Assembly (NCBI RefSeq): GCF_000256565.1
Contig: NZ_AJHH01000577.1
Span: 1-44,065 of the forward strand
Direction: 5' to 3'
From: Herbaspirillum lusitanum P6-12
GTDB taxonomy: Bacteria > Pseudomonadota > Gammaproteobacteria > Burkholderiales > Burkholderiaceae_D
Length of the DNA: 44,065 nt
Under the pieces are notes generated by a model that saw nothing but the letters and a program-made list of their open reading frames with translations, had not been told where the DNA came from and searched no databases. Below, in pieces: positions 1-11,168 of the stretch. Positions within the stretch are counted from its first letter, which is position 1; each line of letters begins with the position of its first letter. The translations under genes were made by a program, and so were the position numbers.

Positions 1-357
1 GCACATTTTTCCCGCAAAGGCGTGCCGCTGCAACTTGCAAGTTCGCATGCGGCTGGCGGCGATGCCTTGTTCCTGTTGCGACCGGAGCGGATTCGTTTGT
101 CGGCATCGTCGACCGATGCGCAACAGACCAACCCGGCCAACCCGGCCAACAGCGTCGCCGGCGTGGTGCGCGACGCCAGCTATACCGGTGCCGAACTTCA
201 CGTGACCGTCACGTTGCCGGGCGGCGGCGAGCTGGTGGTGGAAGCGCCCGAGGCCCACTTCGTCGAGGTGCCGCAAGCCGGCGCGCCCGTACAGCTTGCC
301 TGGAATGCCGACGATCTCGCGGTGCTGCCTGCCGAAAGCAAGGGTGCGCGAATATGA
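1..357 (+). CDS. ABC transporter ATP-binding protein, C-terminal part (partial)
   Basis: Reading frame 1 is open from the window edge to TGA at 355-357, so only the last ~118 residues of the protein are present; the Walker motifs lie outside the window. The visible part contains LLRPERIRL followed by a beta-rich segment, typical of the TOBE domain that ends PotA/FbpC-type ATPases of polyamine, iron and sulfate importers. The stop overlaps the start of the next permease gene (ATGA), so it is the ATPase of the same import operon. It would energise uptake through the two permeases that follow. The substrate cannot be read from this fragment; spermidine/putrescine-type is inferred from the permeases. 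Confidence 0.8.
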   Translation, partial: AHFSRKGVPLQLASSHAAGGDALFLLRPERIRLSASSTDAQQTNPANPANSVAGVVRDASYTGAELHVTVTLPGGGELVVEAPEAHFVEVPQAGAPVQLAWNADDLAVLPAESKGARI

Positions 358-1268
358 GATTACCTATGCGCTTCCCCGTGAGCCTGACTTTGAGCCGCGT
401 CTCCACCTCAGGCAATTCTCTTTTCTCCTGGCTGCTGCTGGCGCCGGGCATGCTGTTCCTGGCGGCGTTCCTGGTGGTGCCGGGCATCCTGCTGATCGTG
501 CTCAGTTTGCATGACGTCGACGGCATGCTCATGGTATTGCCGACATACAGTTTTTCCCACTACATCGAAGCCTTCACTTCGGCCGGATATATCCGTGCGC
601 TGGGCACCACGCTGTGGGTGGCGGCGCTGACGGCGGTGCTGTGCGTGCTGCTGGCGTATCCGGCCGCCTGGCTGCTGGTGAGTACGCGCAGCCGCGCCTG
701 GCGCACCGTGCTGTACGTGATCCTGATTTCACCTTTGCTGACCAGCGTGGTGATCCGTACGTTCGCGTGGATCGTGCTGCTGGCCCAAAACGGCCTGATC
801 AACGACGTCCTGCGCCGTCTTGGTCTGATCGATGCGCCGCTGGCGTTGCTGTGGAACATGAAGGCGGTCATCGTCGCCTACGTGCAGGTCATGCTGCCGT
901 TCGCGGTGTTGCCGCTGGCGACGTCGCTGGGCGAGATTCCCGCCGCCTTGCCGCGCGCCTCGCAAAGCCTCGGGGCGGGCGCGCGTCATACCTTCCTGCA
1001 TGTGGTGTTGCCATTGACGATTCCGGGCATGATGAGCGGCGCCATCATCGTGTTCGCACTGGCGGCAGGCAGCTACGTGACGCCGTTGTTGATTGGCGGA
1101 CGCCTGCAGCCGTTGCTGCCGATCGGGATTTACCAGCAGGCCTTGCAGATCGCCAACCTGCCGCTGGCGGCGGCGCTGTCGCTTACGCTGTTGGTGGTGA
1201 CAGCGGCGATTGCCGGGCTGATGAGCTACGTTCAAAAACGTTGGGAGCGGCGCGTCTATGGCCACTGA
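354..1268 (+). CDS. ABC transporter permease, PotB/PotH type
   Basis: A 304-residue inner-membrane protein with about six hydrophobic segments: a first helix near residues 22-45, then a cluster from about 80 to 290. The cytoplasmic EAA loop that docks on the ATPase is visible as EIPAALPRASQSLGAGA followed by the downstream Gly-containing stretch (about residues 197-225). Length and layout match the PotB/PotH permeases of polyamine-type importers. It overlaps the preceding ATPase gene by 4 nt and the following permease by 11 nt, indicating translational coupling in one operon. The periplasmic binding protein is not in the window, so the substrate stays open. Confidence 0.88.
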   Translation: MRLPMRFPVSLTLSRVSTSGNSLFSWLLLAPGMLFLAAFLVVPGILLIVLSLHDVDGMLMVLPTYSFSHYIEAFTSAGYIRALGTTLWVAALTAVLCVLLAYPAAWLLVSTRSRAWRTVLYVILISPLLTSVVIRTFAWIVLLAQNGLINDVLRRLGLIDAPLALLWNMKAVIVAYVQVMLPFAVLPLATSLGEIPAALPRASQSLGAGARHTFLHVVLPLTIPGMMSGAIIVFALAAGSYVTPLLIGGRLQPLLPIGIYQQALQIANLPLAAALSLTLLVVTAAIAGLMSYVQKRWERRVYGH

Positions 1269-2076
1269 TCGCGATTTCACGGCGCCGGTTTCTTCCATCG
1301 GATGGCGTTGGCTCGGCAGGGCGGCAGGCGGGCTGGTGTACCTGTTCCTGATCCTGCCGGTGCTGGTGATTTTCCTGTCGGCCTTCAGTCCCGGGGCGTA
1401 TCCGCAATTTCCGCCTGAGTCGGTGTCGCTGCGCTGGTTCCAGGCCTTCTTCGACAACCGTGCGTGGCTCAAGGCCTTGCAGGTGAGCGCCTGGCTGTTG
1501 CTGGTGGTGACGCCGCTGACGACCTTGCTTGGCACCACGGCGGCGTATGCGTTGGCGCGGCTGCAGTTTCGCGGGCGCGACGTGCTGCAGGCGTTCGTGC
1601 TGTCGCCGCTGATCATTCCGCAAGTGGTGCTCGGTATCGCCTTGCTGTACGTGCTGACCGGGATGGGCTTGTCGGGTTCGCTGACGGGACTGGCGATCGG
1701 CCACATCCTGGTGGCGCTGCCGTACGCCGTGCGCACCGTGAGCGTGAGCCTGGCCAGCATGGACCGCCGGCTGGAGACGGCGTCGATGAATCTTGGCGCG
1801 ACGCCGGCCTACACCTTCCGTCACGTGACCTTGCCGCTGATCAAGCCGGGCATCGTCGCCGGCGCGGTGTTTGCGGCAGTGACCTCGTTCGGCGAAGTGT
1901 CGGTCAGCCTGTTCCTGACCGCACCGGGAACCGTCACGATGCCGGTGCGCATCTTCACCTACATCGATCAGACCTTCGATCCGGTGGTCAATGCGGTGTC
2001 AGCGATCTTCATCGTGCTGGCGGTGCTGGCGCTGGTGTTGATCGAACGGACCATCGGCCTGACCAAGGCGATGTAG
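1258..2076 (+). CDS. ABC transporter permease, PotC/PotI type
   Basis: A 272-residue inner-membrane permease with about six transmembrane segments, the second half of the heterodimeric channel formed with the upstream permease. The EAA loop reads LETASMNLGATPAYTFRHV at about residues 171-190, followed by a helix with FAAVTSFGEVSVSLFL, a segment characteristic of PotC/PotI-like proteins. It starts inside the 3' end of the previous gene and is the last gene of the operon: a strong intrinsic terminator follows 28 nt after its stop. Family assignment is firm; the transported compound is not. Confidence 0.88.
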   Translation: MATDRDFTAPVSSIGWRWLGRAAGGLVYLFLILPVLVIFLSAFSPGAYPQFPPESVSLRWFQAFFDNRAWLKALQVSAWLLLVVTPLTTLLGTTAAYALARLQFRGRDVLQAFVLSPLIIPQVVLGIALLYVLTGMGLSGSLTGLAIGHILVALPYAVRTVSVSLASMDRRLETASMNLGATPAYTFRHVTLPLIKPGIVAGAVFAAVTSFGEVSVSLFLTAPGTVTMPVRIFTYIDQTFDPVVNAVSAIFIVLAVLALVLIERTIGLTKAM

Positions 2077-2104
2077 CAAGCGGATGGATGCAGTCAAGAA
2101 AAAG

Positions 2105-2136
2105 CGCCTGAGGGAAATCCCTCAGGCGTTTTTTTT
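2105..2136 (+). terminator. Intrinsic terminator of the ABC transporter operon
   Basis: A perfect 10-bp stem CGCCTGAGGG / CCCTCAGGCG around the loop AAAT, followed by eight T. It lies between the last permease gene and the convergent cpxA-like gene. The T run overlaps the stop codon of the latter. Confidence 0.93.
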
Positions 2137-3562
2137 ATGCATCGTCGCCGGATAGTGTTGGCGGTATTTCGGATGAGCTCTCGATGGCGTCATACGGCAG
2201 GATGATATCCACGCACAGTCCGCCGTCGACGCGGTTGAAGGCACGGATGCGGCCGCCGTGTGCTTCGATGATGCGGCGCGCGATGGTCAGGCCGAGGCCG
2301 TAGCCGTTGCTGTTTTCCCGGGTGCGGCTGCTGCGGAAAAAGGGCTCGAAGATCAGCTGCAATTCTTCTTCCGGCACGCCCGGGCCGTGGTCGATGACCG
2401 ACACCAGCAGCGACTGCCGGTCCTTGTCGACCTGGGTATTGATGGCGATCGTGGTGTCAACGGCGGTTTGCTTGATGGCGTTGCGCACGACGTTTTCGAT
2501 GGCGCGGTAGAGCAGCTCGGCGCCGCCCTTGATCACGACGTCGCAGCGGACCATGCCTTCGATATGGCGATCAACCGCTTCCGCTTCGAAGCGGGCGTCG
2601 TCGATGATTTCGGTCAACAGGTCTTCCATGCGGATGTGATCTTCCATGGCGCCGGTGACACCTGTTTCCAGCCGCGACAAGGTCAGCAGTTCCCCCACCA
2701 GCTTGTCCATGCGCACGCCTTCGCGCTCGATGCGTTCCAGCGTGGCGGCGGTTTTTTCCGGTTGCAGGCGCGCCAGTCCGATCGAGGCCTGCAGGCGTGC
2801 GATCGGCGAGCGCAGTTCATGCGAGACGTCGTGCAGCAGGCGGCGCTGGCTATCCATCAAGGCGCGCAGCTTGTCGGTCATGCCGTCGAAGTCGCGGCCG
2901 AGGTCGGTCAGTTCGTCGTTGCGCTTGCCCATCTGCGGCGCCAGACGATCGTTCAGATTGCCGGACGAGGCGCGCGCGAAGGCCGACTTGAGCAGACGGA
3001 TCGGTTGCGAAAAATACCAGGCCAGCAGCATCGCGAAAAACAGGCTGGCGACAGTAGCCACCAGCATCGGCATCATCGGGAAAAAGAACGGCGGCGGTTG
3101 CATGCGGCGCGGTCCGCGCTCTTCGTGCGGCGGCGGTCCGCCGAATTCCGGATTGACGGGAGAGGGCAGGAACAGCAGATAGGTATGGCCGTCGGCGGCT
3201 TTGACTTCTTCGACCACGCGGCGACGCGTCTCCTGCTTTTCGGCGCCGAGCAGGGTGCGTGCTTCTTCGATCAGGCGCGGATGGACTTCGCGGCCGAGCA
3301 GTTCATGCTGTTGTTCATCCACGGCGTAGACGTGATGGCGTTCGGAATTGAGCACTAGTTTACGCAAGGCTTCCGTGCCGCCGTATTGCAGCGTGGCGGC
3401 GGCGGAGCGGATCATGAAAGCGGCCGGAGGGCTCTGGTCGAGATCGCTGGTGCGGCGGTCTCGTTCGCGATTCTCCAGCGAGAACATGATGCCGACACCG
3501 ATCGTCGCGGTCAGTTGCGCCACCATGATGAAGAAGAAGAACTTCCAGAACAGCCGACCCAC
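2135..3562 (-). CDS. cpxA: Sensor histidine kinase, CpxA-like
   Basis: A 475-residue membrane histidine kinase starting at a GTG codon 2 nt after the response-regulator stop. Layout: TM helix about residues 7-28; periplasmic sensor region 29-160 ending in a proline/phenylalanine-rich stretch; second TM about 163-184; HAMP about 185-240; H-box LLHDVSHELRSPIARL with phospho-acceptor His248; N-box RAIENVVRNAIKQT; G1 DHGPGVPEEEL; F-box IFEPFFRSS; G2 GYGLGLTIARRI. All catalytic boxes are intact, so it should autophosphorylate and phosphorylate the adjacent regulator. The short CpxA-type architecture, the CpxR-like partner and the CpxR boxes upstream support the envelope-stress assignment. The periplasmic part is proline-rich, unlike the E. 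coli protein as I recall it, so the stimulus may differ. Confidence 0.85.
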   Translation of the reverse strand: MGRLFWKFFFFIMVAQLTATIGVGIMFSLENRERDRRTSDLDQSPPAAFMIRSAAATLQYGGTEALRKLVLNSERHHVYAVDEQQHELLGREVHPRLIEEARTLLGAEKQETRRRVVEEVKAADGHTYLLFLPSPVNPEFGGPPPHEERGPRRMQPPPFFFPMMPMLVATVASLFFAMLLAWYFSQPIRLLKSAFARASSGNLNDRLAPQMGKRNDELTDLGRDFDGMTDKLRALMDSQRRLLHDVSHELRSPIARLQASIGLARLQPEKTAATLERIEREGVRMDKLVGELLTLSRLETGVTGAMEDHIRMEDLLTEIIDDARFEAEAVDRHIEGMVRCDVVIKGGAELLYRAIENVVRNAIKQTAVDTTIAINTQVDKDRQSLLVSVIDHGPGVPEEELQLIFEPFFRSSRTRENSNGYGLGLTIARRIIEAHGGRIRAFNRVDGGLCVDIILPYDAIESSSEIPPTLSGDDA

Positions 3563-3564
3563 CG

Positions 3565-4254
3565 CTATTCCTTGATGAACTGATACCCCAGGCGGTAAAC
3601 AGTCTGGATGCAGGATTTGTCGCTGCCGAGCGTAGCGATTTTCTGGCGGATGCTGCTCAGGTGAACATCGATATTGCGGTCGAAGCGCGCCAGCGGACGG
3701 CCCAGGCCTTGCTCCGAAAGATGCTGCTTGCTGACCGGTTTGCCGGCGTTGCGGGCCAGCACTTCAAGCAGGTTGAATTCGCTGCTGGTCAATTCCAGCG
3801 GGCGGCCGGACCAGGTGGCCCGACGTTGCTCGGGCCACATCGACAGCGCGCCCACGGCCAGCGGCGAGTAGGGGCTGTGGTCGGGATTGTCGATCACGGT
3901 GCGGCGCAGGATGGCGCGCACGCGGGCGGTCAGTTCGCGCGGCGTGCACGGCTTGGGAACGTAATCGTCGGCGCCCAGCTCGAGGCCGATGATGCGGTCG
4001 GTGTCGTCGCCCTTGGCGGTCAGCATGAGCACCGGAAGATTGCTCTTGGCGCGGATGCGGCGCAGGGTTTCCAGTCCGTTCAGGCGCGGCATCATGACGT
4101 CGAGGACGACGATGGCGTACTGGCCGGAGAGGGCCTCGACCACGCCGCTTTCGCCGTCGTAGGCGACGCGTACTTCAAACTTCTCCTGCTCGAGGTATTC
4201 CTTGAGCATGTCAACGAGTTCAATGTCGTCGTCTATCAGCAATACTTTGGACAT
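3565..4254 (-). CDS. cpxR: OmpR-family response regulator, CpxR-like
   Basis: A 229-residue two-domain regulator. Receiver domain, residues 1-120: acidic pocket IDDD near residue 7, phospho-acceptor Asp52 in VVLDVMMP, and Lys in DDYVPKP. Winged-helix DNA-binding domain, about 135-225: LELTSSEFNLLEVLARNAGK, then FDRNIDVHLSSIRQKI and a YRLGYQF wing. The segment around HLSEQGLGRPLARFDRNID resembles CpxR closely. I take the ATG at 4254 (MSKVLLIDDD) as the start; an upstream in-frame start at 4302 would add a 16-residue tail unusual for the family. The gene is followed after 2 nt by its kinase. Two perfect GTAAA-N5-GTAAA boxes upstream suggest autoregulation. Confidence 0.9.
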   Translation of the reverse strand: MSKVLLIDDDIELVDMLKEYLEQEKFEVRVAYDGESGVVEALSGQYAIVVLDVMMPRLNGLETLRRIRAKSNLPVLMLTAKGDDTDRIIGLELGADDYVPKPCTPRELTARVRAILRRTVIDNPDHSPYSPLAVGALSMWPEQRRATWSGRPLELTSSEFNLLEVLARNAGKPVSKQHLSEQGLGRPLARFDRNIDVHLSSIRQKIATLGSDKSCIQTVYRLGYQFIKE

Positions 4255-4357
4255 CGTCGCTTGTTTCACTTTCTCTGATTTGCGGTGCTTCGGATTGCGC
4301 AATCATATGCGCAAAAGACCGCCGCACGGTACTGCGGTAACGATTGGTGGCTGCATC

Positions 4358-4372
4358 TTTACAATCTTTTAC
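4358..4372 (-). promoter_or_regulatory. Perfect CpxR box 1
   Basis: On the minus strand the sequence reads GTAAA-AGATT-GTAAA, an exact match to the enterobacterial CpxR consensus GTAAA-N5-GTAAA. It is about 105 bp upstream of the cpxR start, a position that suits autoactivation. Confidence 0.7.
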
Positions 4373-4475
4373 CGCGCTTTTGCCGGGCGTAAATATCGGA
4401 GCGGCGGCGAAGATTGCCCTTTTGAAACGCATGGTCGTTTACCGCCGCCCCGCAGCAAAACCCGCGCCGCCGGAA

Positions 4476-4490
4476 TTTACCCGGTTTTAC
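4476..4490 (-). promoter_or_regulatory. Perfect CpxR box 2
   Basis: The plus strand reads TTTAC-CCGGT-TTTAC, i.e. GTAAA-N5-GTAAA on the minus strand. It is the second exact CpxR box in this intergenic region, 166 bp upstream of the TPR gene start. It could serve the TPR gene, cpxRA, or both. Confidence 0.65.
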
Positions 4491-4655
4491 ACAAAGAGGT
4501 GGCCTTTGTATCAGGCTATAGCCGATACTGCGGCCTTGTTGATACATGCCGCCAACACCTTCGCGGTTTTGGTTGCCGATGCAAATGACGGTAAAAGAGA
4601 GGCCGCGGCGCGTGAGGAAATAATGTGCACGACATAGATGAGACGGACTTGAACC

Positions 4656-6242
4656 ATGTTGCATGAAAAACTTTTGCACGACCCGGGTCACCTGCAGCAA
4701 CTGATGACGTTGTTGACGCAGAGCATTGCGGCCGATCTTGAGGGCCGGCCGGATGAAGCGCTCGACGTCATCGGACAGGCCATCGTGCTCGACCCCGCTT
4801 TCGTACCGGCGCTGATGCGTCGCGCCTATCTGTTGATGGCGCAGGAGCGCTATGCAGAGGCGATCGTTGCCTACGACGATTGCCTGCAGCGCTTTCCCGC
4901 TCTGGAAGAAGCCGCGCAGTCGCGCCATCGCGCCGTGATCCTGGCGCTGGATCATTGCCGGATCATGCTGGAGGAGCGGCCGCAGGACGCGGGTCTGCTG
5001 TGCGGGCAGGCGGCATTGCTGGAGCGGCTCGGGCGTTTCGACGAAGCGCTGGCGAGCCTGGACCGGGCGCTGGGATACGCGCCGACGCATCAGCAGGCGT
5101 TGAATCAACGCGGCAACGTGCTGCTGCATCTGAACCGCCATGAAGAAGCGGTGCTGTGCTACGACCGTATCCTGGCACAATCGGCGGTCAACGCGGCGGC
5201 GATTTTCAATCGCGGCAACGTGCTGCAAAAGATGAACTGCATCAACCAGGCGCTGTGGTGCTACGAGCAGGCGCTCACCTTGCAACCGAATTTCCCCGAG
5301 GCGGAGATGGCGCAGAGTCATTGCCTCCTGCTGCAAGGCGACTTCGCCGGCGGCTGGCAGCATCACGAAGCGCGCTGGCGGACGTCGCAGCTGCGCGACC
5401 AGGGCCTGTTCCCGCATGAGCCGGCCTGGCTGGGCGAGCCGTCGCTGGCAGGGCGCAGCATCCTGTTGTGGGCCGAGCAGGGGCTGGGCGACACGATCCA
5501 GTTCGCGCGCTACATTCCTCTGGTAGCCGACTTGGCCGCGCAGGTGACGGTCTGCGTACCGGAGAGCTTGCGACGGCTGCTGGCTTCACTGACGGCCTTG
5601 CCCAATGTCACGCTGGTCAGCAACGACAAGGCGCTGACGCCGCACGATTTCCATTGCCCGTTGATGAGCTTGCCGCTGGCGCTGAGCTGGACGCTGGCGA
5701 CGATTCCGGCGGCGGTGCCGTATCTGCATGCCGACATCGAACTCAAACAGCAGTGGTCGGCCGTGCTGGGGCCGGCATCGCCGCGACTGCGTGTCGGCCT
5801 GGCCTGGGCCGGACGACAGTACGGCGAACGCAATCACACACGCGATATTCCACTGAGTCATCTGCGCCCGCTGGCAGAGATCGAGGTGGAACTGGTCAGC
5901 CTGCAGCAGCAGATTCCCGCCGGCGATCTCGCCGAACTGGCGCAGTGGGCGCGCATGCACCGGCTGGAGGCGGCCATGACGGACATGGCCGAGACCGCGG
6001 CGCTGATTGACAACCTGGATCTGGTGATCAGTGCGGATACGGCGGTGATCCATCTGGCCGGCGCGCTGGGCAAGCCGGCCTGGTTGCTGCTGCGCTATGA
6101 AAGTGAATGGCGCTGGGGCTGGCAGACCGGCAGCTCGCGCTGGTATCCGACGGTGAAAGTGTTCCGCCAGCAACATCGCGGCGACTGGTCGGGCGTGGTG
6201 GAAGAGGTGGCGGAGTGTCTGCGGCTGGCGGCAGGCGGATAA
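4656..6242 (+). CDS. TPR protein with GT9/GT41-like glycosyltransferase C-terminal domain
   Basis: A 528-residue soluble protein. Residues ~20-240 are successive tetratricopeptide-type helical pairs (for example PDEALDVIGQAIVLDPAF, RFDEALASLDRALGYAP, CINQALWCYEQALTLQPNF). Residues ~250-525 resemble the glycosyltransferase-B half of bacterial TPR-glycosyltransferase proteins: LLWAEQGLGDTIQFARY, then LDLVISADTAVIHLAGALGKPAWLLL and a WRWG...WYPTVKVFRQ ending. Such proteins are usually linked to surface or flagellar glycan decoration, but no glycan genes adjoin it, so acceptor and donor are unknown. It is divergent from cpxRA across a region with CpxR boxes, so it may belong to an envelope-stress regulon (inference). 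Confidence 0.75.
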   Translation: MLHEKLLHDPGHLQQLMTLLTQSIAADLEGRPDEALDVIGQAIVLDPAFVPALMRRAYLLMAQERYAEAIVAYDDCLQRFPALEEAAQSRHRAVILALDHCRIMLEERPQDAGLLCGQAALLERLGRFDEALASLDRALGYAPTHQQALNQRGNVLLHLNRHEEAVLCYDRILAQSAVNAAAIFNRGNVLQKMNCINQALWCYEQALTLQPNFPEAEMAQSHCLLLQGDFAGGWQHHEARWRTSQLRDQGLFPHEPAWLGEPSLAGRSILLWAEQGLGDTIQFARYIPLVADLAAQVTVCVPESLRRLLASLTALPNVTLVSNDKALTPHDFHCPLMSLPLALSWTLATIPAAVPYLHADIELKQQWSAVLGPASPRLRVGLAWAGRQYGERNHTRDIPLSHLRPLAEIEVELVSLQQQIPAGDLAELAQWARMHRLEAAMTDMAETAALIDNLDLVISADTAVIHLAGALGKPAWLLLRYESEWRWGWQTGSSRWYPTVKVFRQQHRGDWSGVVEEVAECLRLAAGG

Positions 6243-6245
6243 AGA

Positions 6246-6275
6246 AACGCCGCGCTGATGGCGCGGCGTTGATGT
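6246..6275. terminator. Bidirectional terminator between the TPR gene and smpB
   Basis: A perfect 10-bp stem AACGCCGCGC / GCGCGGCGTT with a 5-nt loop lies between two convergent genes. It is flanked by moderately T-rich tracts on both strands (GATGTTGTTT rightwards, TTTCTTTATC leftwards), so it can serve both. Confidence 0.75.
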
Positions 6276-6278
6276 TGT

Positions 6279-6728
6279 TTAACGGCGGTGGGTTTTCATC
6301 GCAGCCTGGATTTCACGCTGGCTGTCGCGTTGCTTCTCGGTCTCGCGCTTGTCGTGCTGCTTCTTGCCCTTGGCCAGGCCGATTTCGCATTTGATGCGGC
6401 CTTTGCTGAAATGCAGGTTCAGCGGCATCAGCGTGTAACCCGAACGTTCGACCTTGCCGATCAGTTTGTCGATTTCGGACGCATTGAGCAGCAGCTTGCG
6501 GGTGCGCGTGGTTTCCGGATGGACGTGCGTGGATGTGCTGGTCAGGGCGCTGATGTGCGCGCCGAACAAAAAGATCTCGCCGTTGCGGATCGTCACGTAG
6601 GCTTCCTTGATCTGCGCCTTGCCGGCGCGGATGGCCTTGACTTCCCAGCCTTCCAGGACGATCCCGGCTTCGAAGCGCTCTTCGACGAAGTAATCGAAAA
6701 ATGCTTTTTTATTATCAACAATACTCAT
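6279..6728 (-). CDS. smpB: SsrA (tmRNA)-binding protein SmpB
   Basis: A 149-residue protein with all SmpB hallmarks: [22 protein letters not shown] at the N-terminus (oligonucleotide-binding barrel), [21 protein letters not shown], and a basic C-terminal tail rich in [13 protein letters not shown] that folds into the ribosomal A site. It binds tmRNA and is required for trans-translation rescue of stalled ribosomes. It is transcribed divergently from ratA across 68 bp, the arrangement usual in beta- and gammaproteobacteria. Confidence 0.97.
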   Translation of the reverse strand: MSIVDNKKAFFDYFVEERFEAGIVLEGWEVKAIRAGKAQIKEAYVTIRNGEIFLFGAHISALTSTSTHVHPETTRTRKLLLNASEIDKLIGKVERSGYTLMPLNLHFSKGRIKCEIGLAKGKKQHDKRETEKQRDSQREIQAAMKTHRR

Positions 6729-6796
6729 CTGGTCGGAAAATCCGTGGTCTCGGTTAAAATTTCAACTTTGCGATTTTATCAAACGGACCACCTTTC

Positions 6797-7228
6797 ATGG
6801 CAGTCGTACATAAAACAGTCCTGATCAATTACAGCGCCGAGCAGATGTTCAAGCTGGTCGACCGCGTCGAAGACTATCCCGAATTCCTGCCGTGGTGCGG
6901 CGGCGTCGACGTTGAAGAACGTCAGGGCGACAAGCTCAAGGCCAAGCTGAAGATCAACTATCACGGCCTCAAGCAATCCTTCACCACCGAAAACACCAAC
7001 ACGCCGCCGGCCAGCATGACCATGCATCTGGTGGAAGGTCCGTTCAAGCATTTCGAAGCGCGCTGGAACTTCAAGGCCTTGCGCGAAGATGCCTGCAAGA
7101 TCGAATTCGACATGGAATATGAATTTTCCAGCCGCATTCTTGAAGGCGTCATCGGACCGGTCTTCAGCATGATCGCCAACAGCTTCGTCGATTCCTTCTG
7201 CAAGCGCGCCGAACAGATATATGGCTGA
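6797..7228 (+). CDS. ratA: RatA / COQ10-type START-domain protein
   Basis: A 143-residue protein of the polyketide cyclase/START fold (COQ10 family): VLINYSAEQMFKLVDRVEDYPEFLPWC at the N-terminus and the C-terminal helix with GPVFSMIANSFVDSFCKRA. In E. coli the homologue was reported to bind 50S subunits and named a toxin (RatA); in mitochondria and other bacteria the family binds ubiquinone. A ubiquinone-handling role is equally likely. It overlaps the next gene (rnfH) by 8 nt, so the two are translationally coupled. Confidence 0.9.
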   Translation: MAVVHKTVLINYSAEQMFKLVDRVEDYPEFLPWCGGVDVEERQGDKLKAKLKINYHGLKQSFTTENTNTPPASMTMHLVEGPFKHFEARWNFKALREDACKIEFDMEYEFSSRILEGVIGPVFSMIANSFVDSFCKRAEQIYG

Positions 7229-7526
7229 TGTGTCTGTTTTGCAAGTGCAGCTGTGCTACGCAGCGCCCGGCCTGCAGATACTGCGCGACCTGGAAGTCCA
7301 GTCGGGCTGCACCATCCAGCAGGCCATCCTGGACAGCGGCCTGCTGCGCCAGCATCCTGCCATCGATTTGTCGGCCTGCAAGGTCGGCATCTTCGGCAAG
7401 GTCAAGCCGCTCGAGACCCCCTTGCGCCAGCGCGACCGTATCGAAATCTACCGCCCCCTGATCGCCGATCCCAAACAATCGCGCCGTCGTCGCGCCCAGG
7501 GGAAGGAGCCGACCACTCAATCTTGA
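7221..7526 (+). CDS. rnfH: RnfH family ubiquitin-fold protein
   Basis: A 101-residue beta-grasp protein (RnfH/UPF0125): VQLCYAAPGLQILRDLEVQSG, TIQQAILDSGLL, KVGIFGKVKPLETPLRQRDRIEIYRPL, then a basic tail RRRRAQGKEP. RIEIYRPL is the diagnostic strand. Its biochemical role is unknown; it is commonly paired with ratA, as here, by an 8-nt overlap. It is the last gene of the ratA-rnfH unit. Confidence 0.93.
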   Translation: MADVSVLQVQLCYAAPGLQILRDLEVQSGCTIQQAILDSGLLRQHPAIDLSACKVGIFGKVKPLETPLRQRDRIEIYRPLIADPKQSRRRRAQGKEPTTQS

Positions 7527-7552
7527 GTGGGGCGGGGCTTGTCGCGATTTCA

Positions 7553-7586
7553 ATCCATCCAGCGTTTTTGCCACGCCTGGATGGAT
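7553..7586. repeat. Inverted repeat upstream of guaB
   Basis: Arms ATCCATCCAG (7553-7562) and CTGGATGGAT (7577-7586) with a 14-nt spacer, partly extended by CGT/ACG pairing inside. There is no clear T run on either side, so a terminator is uncertain. It lies between rnfH and the guaB promoter. Confidence 0.5.
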
Positions 7587-7600
7587 AAACGCAAGCAGGG

Positions 7601-9116
<1,516 letters not shown>

Positions 9117-9117
<1 letters not shown>

Positions 9118-9260
9118 GAACCTGTTCGCGCTCTTACTGCGAGGCCATGATCCGGCGTCGGGCGGTGCTCCGAATCCTCATGTACTTAAGTACATTCCGG
9201 TTCGTCCGCTCCGTCCGCCACCGGCTGATGGCCTCTCGCTACAGAGCGCAAACAGGTTCT
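9117..9260. repeat. 144-bp imperfect palindromic repeat element
   Basis: The stretch folds end to end: outer arms AGAACCTGTT (9117-9126) and AACAGGTTCT (9251-9260), then GCGCTCT / AGAGCGC and GAGGCCAT / ATGGCCTC pairs. At the centre is the 16-nt perfect palindrome ATGTACTTAAGTACAT (9180-9195). It begins on the last base of the guaB stop codon. The layout resembles dispersed palindromic (REP/MITE-like) elements that I recall from other betaproteobacteria. Only one copy occurs in this window. Confidence 0.75.
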
Positions 9261-9281
9261 GAGCAAGGTGACGATAGTGAA

Positions 9282-9316
9282 AAAAGGCCGCGCTCCTTTT
9301 CGAGCTGCGGCCTTTT
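9282..9316 (+). terminator. Intrinsic terminator between guaB and guaA
   Basis: Stem AAAAGGCCGC / GCGGCCTTTT with an inner GCTC/GAGC pairing and a small loop. The A and T tracts form the outer part of the stem. It should end guaB transcripts, leaving about 50 bp for a separate guaA promoter. Confidence 0.75.
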
Positions 9317-9366
9317 GACTTATTTTTGCCGCTGAAATAATTTCAAACTTGCCTACCATCACAGCC

Positions 9367-10947
<1,581 letters not shown>

Positions 10948-10993
10948 TTTTACATCAGGCAAGCAGGCGCAATGACAGGCGCTAATACCTCAG

Positions 10994-11026
10994 AAAGCCC
11001 CGTATTTACGGGGCTTTTTTCTTTTT
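10994..11026 (+). terminator. Intrinsic terminator of guaA
   Basis: Stem AAAGCCCCGTA / TACGGGGCTTT around a very small loop, followed by six T, C and more T. It lies about 45 nt after the guaA stop. The following 140 bp up to the LysR gene hold nothing recognisable. Confidence 0.9.
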
Positions 11027-11168
11027 GAGCTGGCGGTAACGGGCCAATAAAAAGCGAACAGCAGTTGGTCAGCAGCTCGCTGCGACAGCGCGCAGCGGTG
11101 GCGTTTCCTGGGAAGTCGGGAAACAAAGAGCCAACCCGGTCAGTGAGTCAATAAAAGCCCTTGCAAGG

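Larger units (their letters stand above)
4255..4655. promoter_or_regulatory. Divergent intergenic region between cpxR and the TPR gene
   Basis: A 400-bp non-coding stretch separating leftward cpxRA from the rightward TPR gene. It contains two CpxR boxes (listed separately) and the inverted repeat TTGCGC-N8-GCGCAA at 4295-4314, which lies just upstream of cpxR. Single TTTAC or GTAAA half-sites also occur near 4389 and 4594. I see no convincing -35/-10 pair and no additional gene. Confidence 0.6.

Noticed and set aside
6797-7526. ratA-rnfH as a toxin-antitoxin module
   Set aside because: The name suggests it, but both are widely conserved core genes with a COQ10-like and a ubiquitin-like fold; no antitoxin logic is visible.
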